From positions 124,001 through 188,000 of the forward strand of contig NZ_LMHW01000011.1 of assembly GCF_001428525.1 (NCBI RefSeq): a stretch of DNA of 64,000 nucleotides, written 5' to 3'. Positions 63,570 to 64,000 of this stretch are shown in pieces. The translations under genes were made by a program, and so were the position numbers. The notes beneath the pieces were generated by a model that worked only from the letters and a program-made list of their open reading frames with translations, was not told the origin of the DNA and did not search any database. The DNA comes from Flavobacterium sp. Root186 (lineage in GTDB: Bacteria; Bacteroidota; Bacteroidia; Flavobacteriales; Flavobacteriaceae). Position 1 is the first letter of the stretch, and each line of letters opens with the position of its first letter.

Positions 63570-63596
63570 AAGGGTTCGAATCCCTCTTTCTCCGCA
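63570..63596 (+). other. 3' tRNA fragment (T-arm and acceptor), possible att scar
   Basis: AAGGGTTCGAATCCCTCTTT then CTCCGCA: a T-loop (TTCGAAT) with stem, the 3' acceptor strand TTTCTCC, discriminator G and CA. The matching GGAGAAA 5' half, D-arm and anticodon arm are absent upstream. An imperfect hairpin (AAACCTGTAAC / GTTAGGGTTT) follows. Such fragments are left when an element integrates into a tRNA gene elsewhere. Confidence 0.6.
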
Positions 63597-63621
63597 GAAC
63601 TTGAAACCTGTAACAAATGTT

Positions 63622-64000
63622 AGGGTTTTGCTTTTTTATATCTTTTCTCTTTTACTGTAGCTTTTAGCATTTGATTAAAAGAGAAAGAGGCTCCGCCACC
63701 TGTATCGAAAGCACCAGCAAACACTGGGTGTTATGTTATGTCAAAAAAAGCAGGGTCACTAATAGGGCACTCTTGAAATTCTTGGGTTTACTAACCTCTG
63801 TAAATGTAGGAAAAAAAATCGAGAAATGGCTGGAGAATTTCGAAAAAATGCGATTTTATCTTTATCAATTATTCAGCATTTCGTTTGTAAAAGAATACTT
63901 TGATTTTTACTTTGCTTTATGAACAAGTCATTCATAAATTAATTTAGAGAAGGCTCTCGTGTGTTTATCTAAAGCTTCATCAAGCACTGAGATCTTTTAT
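63622..64000. other. Window end, no supported gene
   Basis: Contains an 83-codon plus-strand frame (63671-63922) with no family resemblance, coding-like bias or leader. I see no convincing gene, repeat or RNA. Confidence 0.4.

Noticed and set aside
63671..63922. 83-codon plus-strand frame near the window end
   Set aside because: No leader, no recognisable motif, and out-of-frame fragments around it; not supportable as a gene.

Overview
The window is AT-rich chromosomal DNA of a Bacteroidota bacterium, most likely Flavobacterium or a close relative. The evidence is a SusC/SusD polysaccharide-utilisation locus driven by a hybrid two-component regulator, start codons preceded by A-rich leaders rather than strong Shine-Dalgarno sites, DUF5977 and 'NVGIGT' surface-protein motifs, and Flavobacterium-style palindromic repeats. 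The species assignment is inference; no rRNA is present.

Layout. (1) 1-2.5 kb: two exported 'NVGIGT' repeat proteins in tandem, then a decayed XRE regulator. (2) 2.5-7.6 kb, minus strand: a truncated toxin tip with a putative immunity gene, a 199-bp element with perfect 26-bp inverted ends, an IS3 orfA fragment, a MORN-type lipoprotein with an overlapping unknown partner, and a large MscS channel. (3) 7.7-47.6 kb: about 40 kb of genes all on the minus strand, read away from a divergent LexA/CI-type (S24) repressor at 47854-48537. In transcription order they are small Mu-like early genes including a DUF3164-type protein; a lysis cassette (holin-like, CHAP endolysin, unimolecular-spanin-like lipoprotein); a 713-aa protein coupled to a 983-aa protein ending in an EndoU-like nuclease domain, plus its putative immunity gene; an array of truncated toxin tips with immunity-like genes, separated by REP palindromes, two RAYT transposase elements and copies of one terminator; two fibre-like proteins; a 2459-aa glycine-rich protein; a 1925-aa von Willebrand A protein; and a tail-fibre region with a tail-assembly chaperone and exchangeable tips (DUF5977/FN3/Hint, leucine-rich, seven-bladed propeller, LamG). 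(4) 48.7-63.4 kb, plus strand: a polysaccharide-utilisation locus with HTCS regulator, SusC, SusD, GH10 lipoprotein, PKD-containing glycan-binding lipoprotein, a clan-A hydrolase with a DNE motif, and a GH2 enzyme. (5) 63.4-64 kb: a 3' tRNA fragment and non-coding sequence.

How it fits together. The 7.7-48.5 kb block has the control and lysis logic of a prophage but shows no recognisable capsid, portal, terminase, sheath, tube, baseplate or transposase gene in this window. In their place are giant proteins, a modular toxin with swappable C-termini, and interchangeable fibre tips. The working hypothesis is a domesticated prophage that releases a giant-protein/fibre/toxin assembly by holin-endolysin-spanin lysis under repressor control. 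Two separated operons share an approximately 120-bp leader with the palindrome CTTTACAAGGTTGTAAAG, which suggests co-regulation. The neighbouring PUL is a conventional xylan/galactan-type hemicellulose system by content; its exact substrate is not settled by sequence reading alone.
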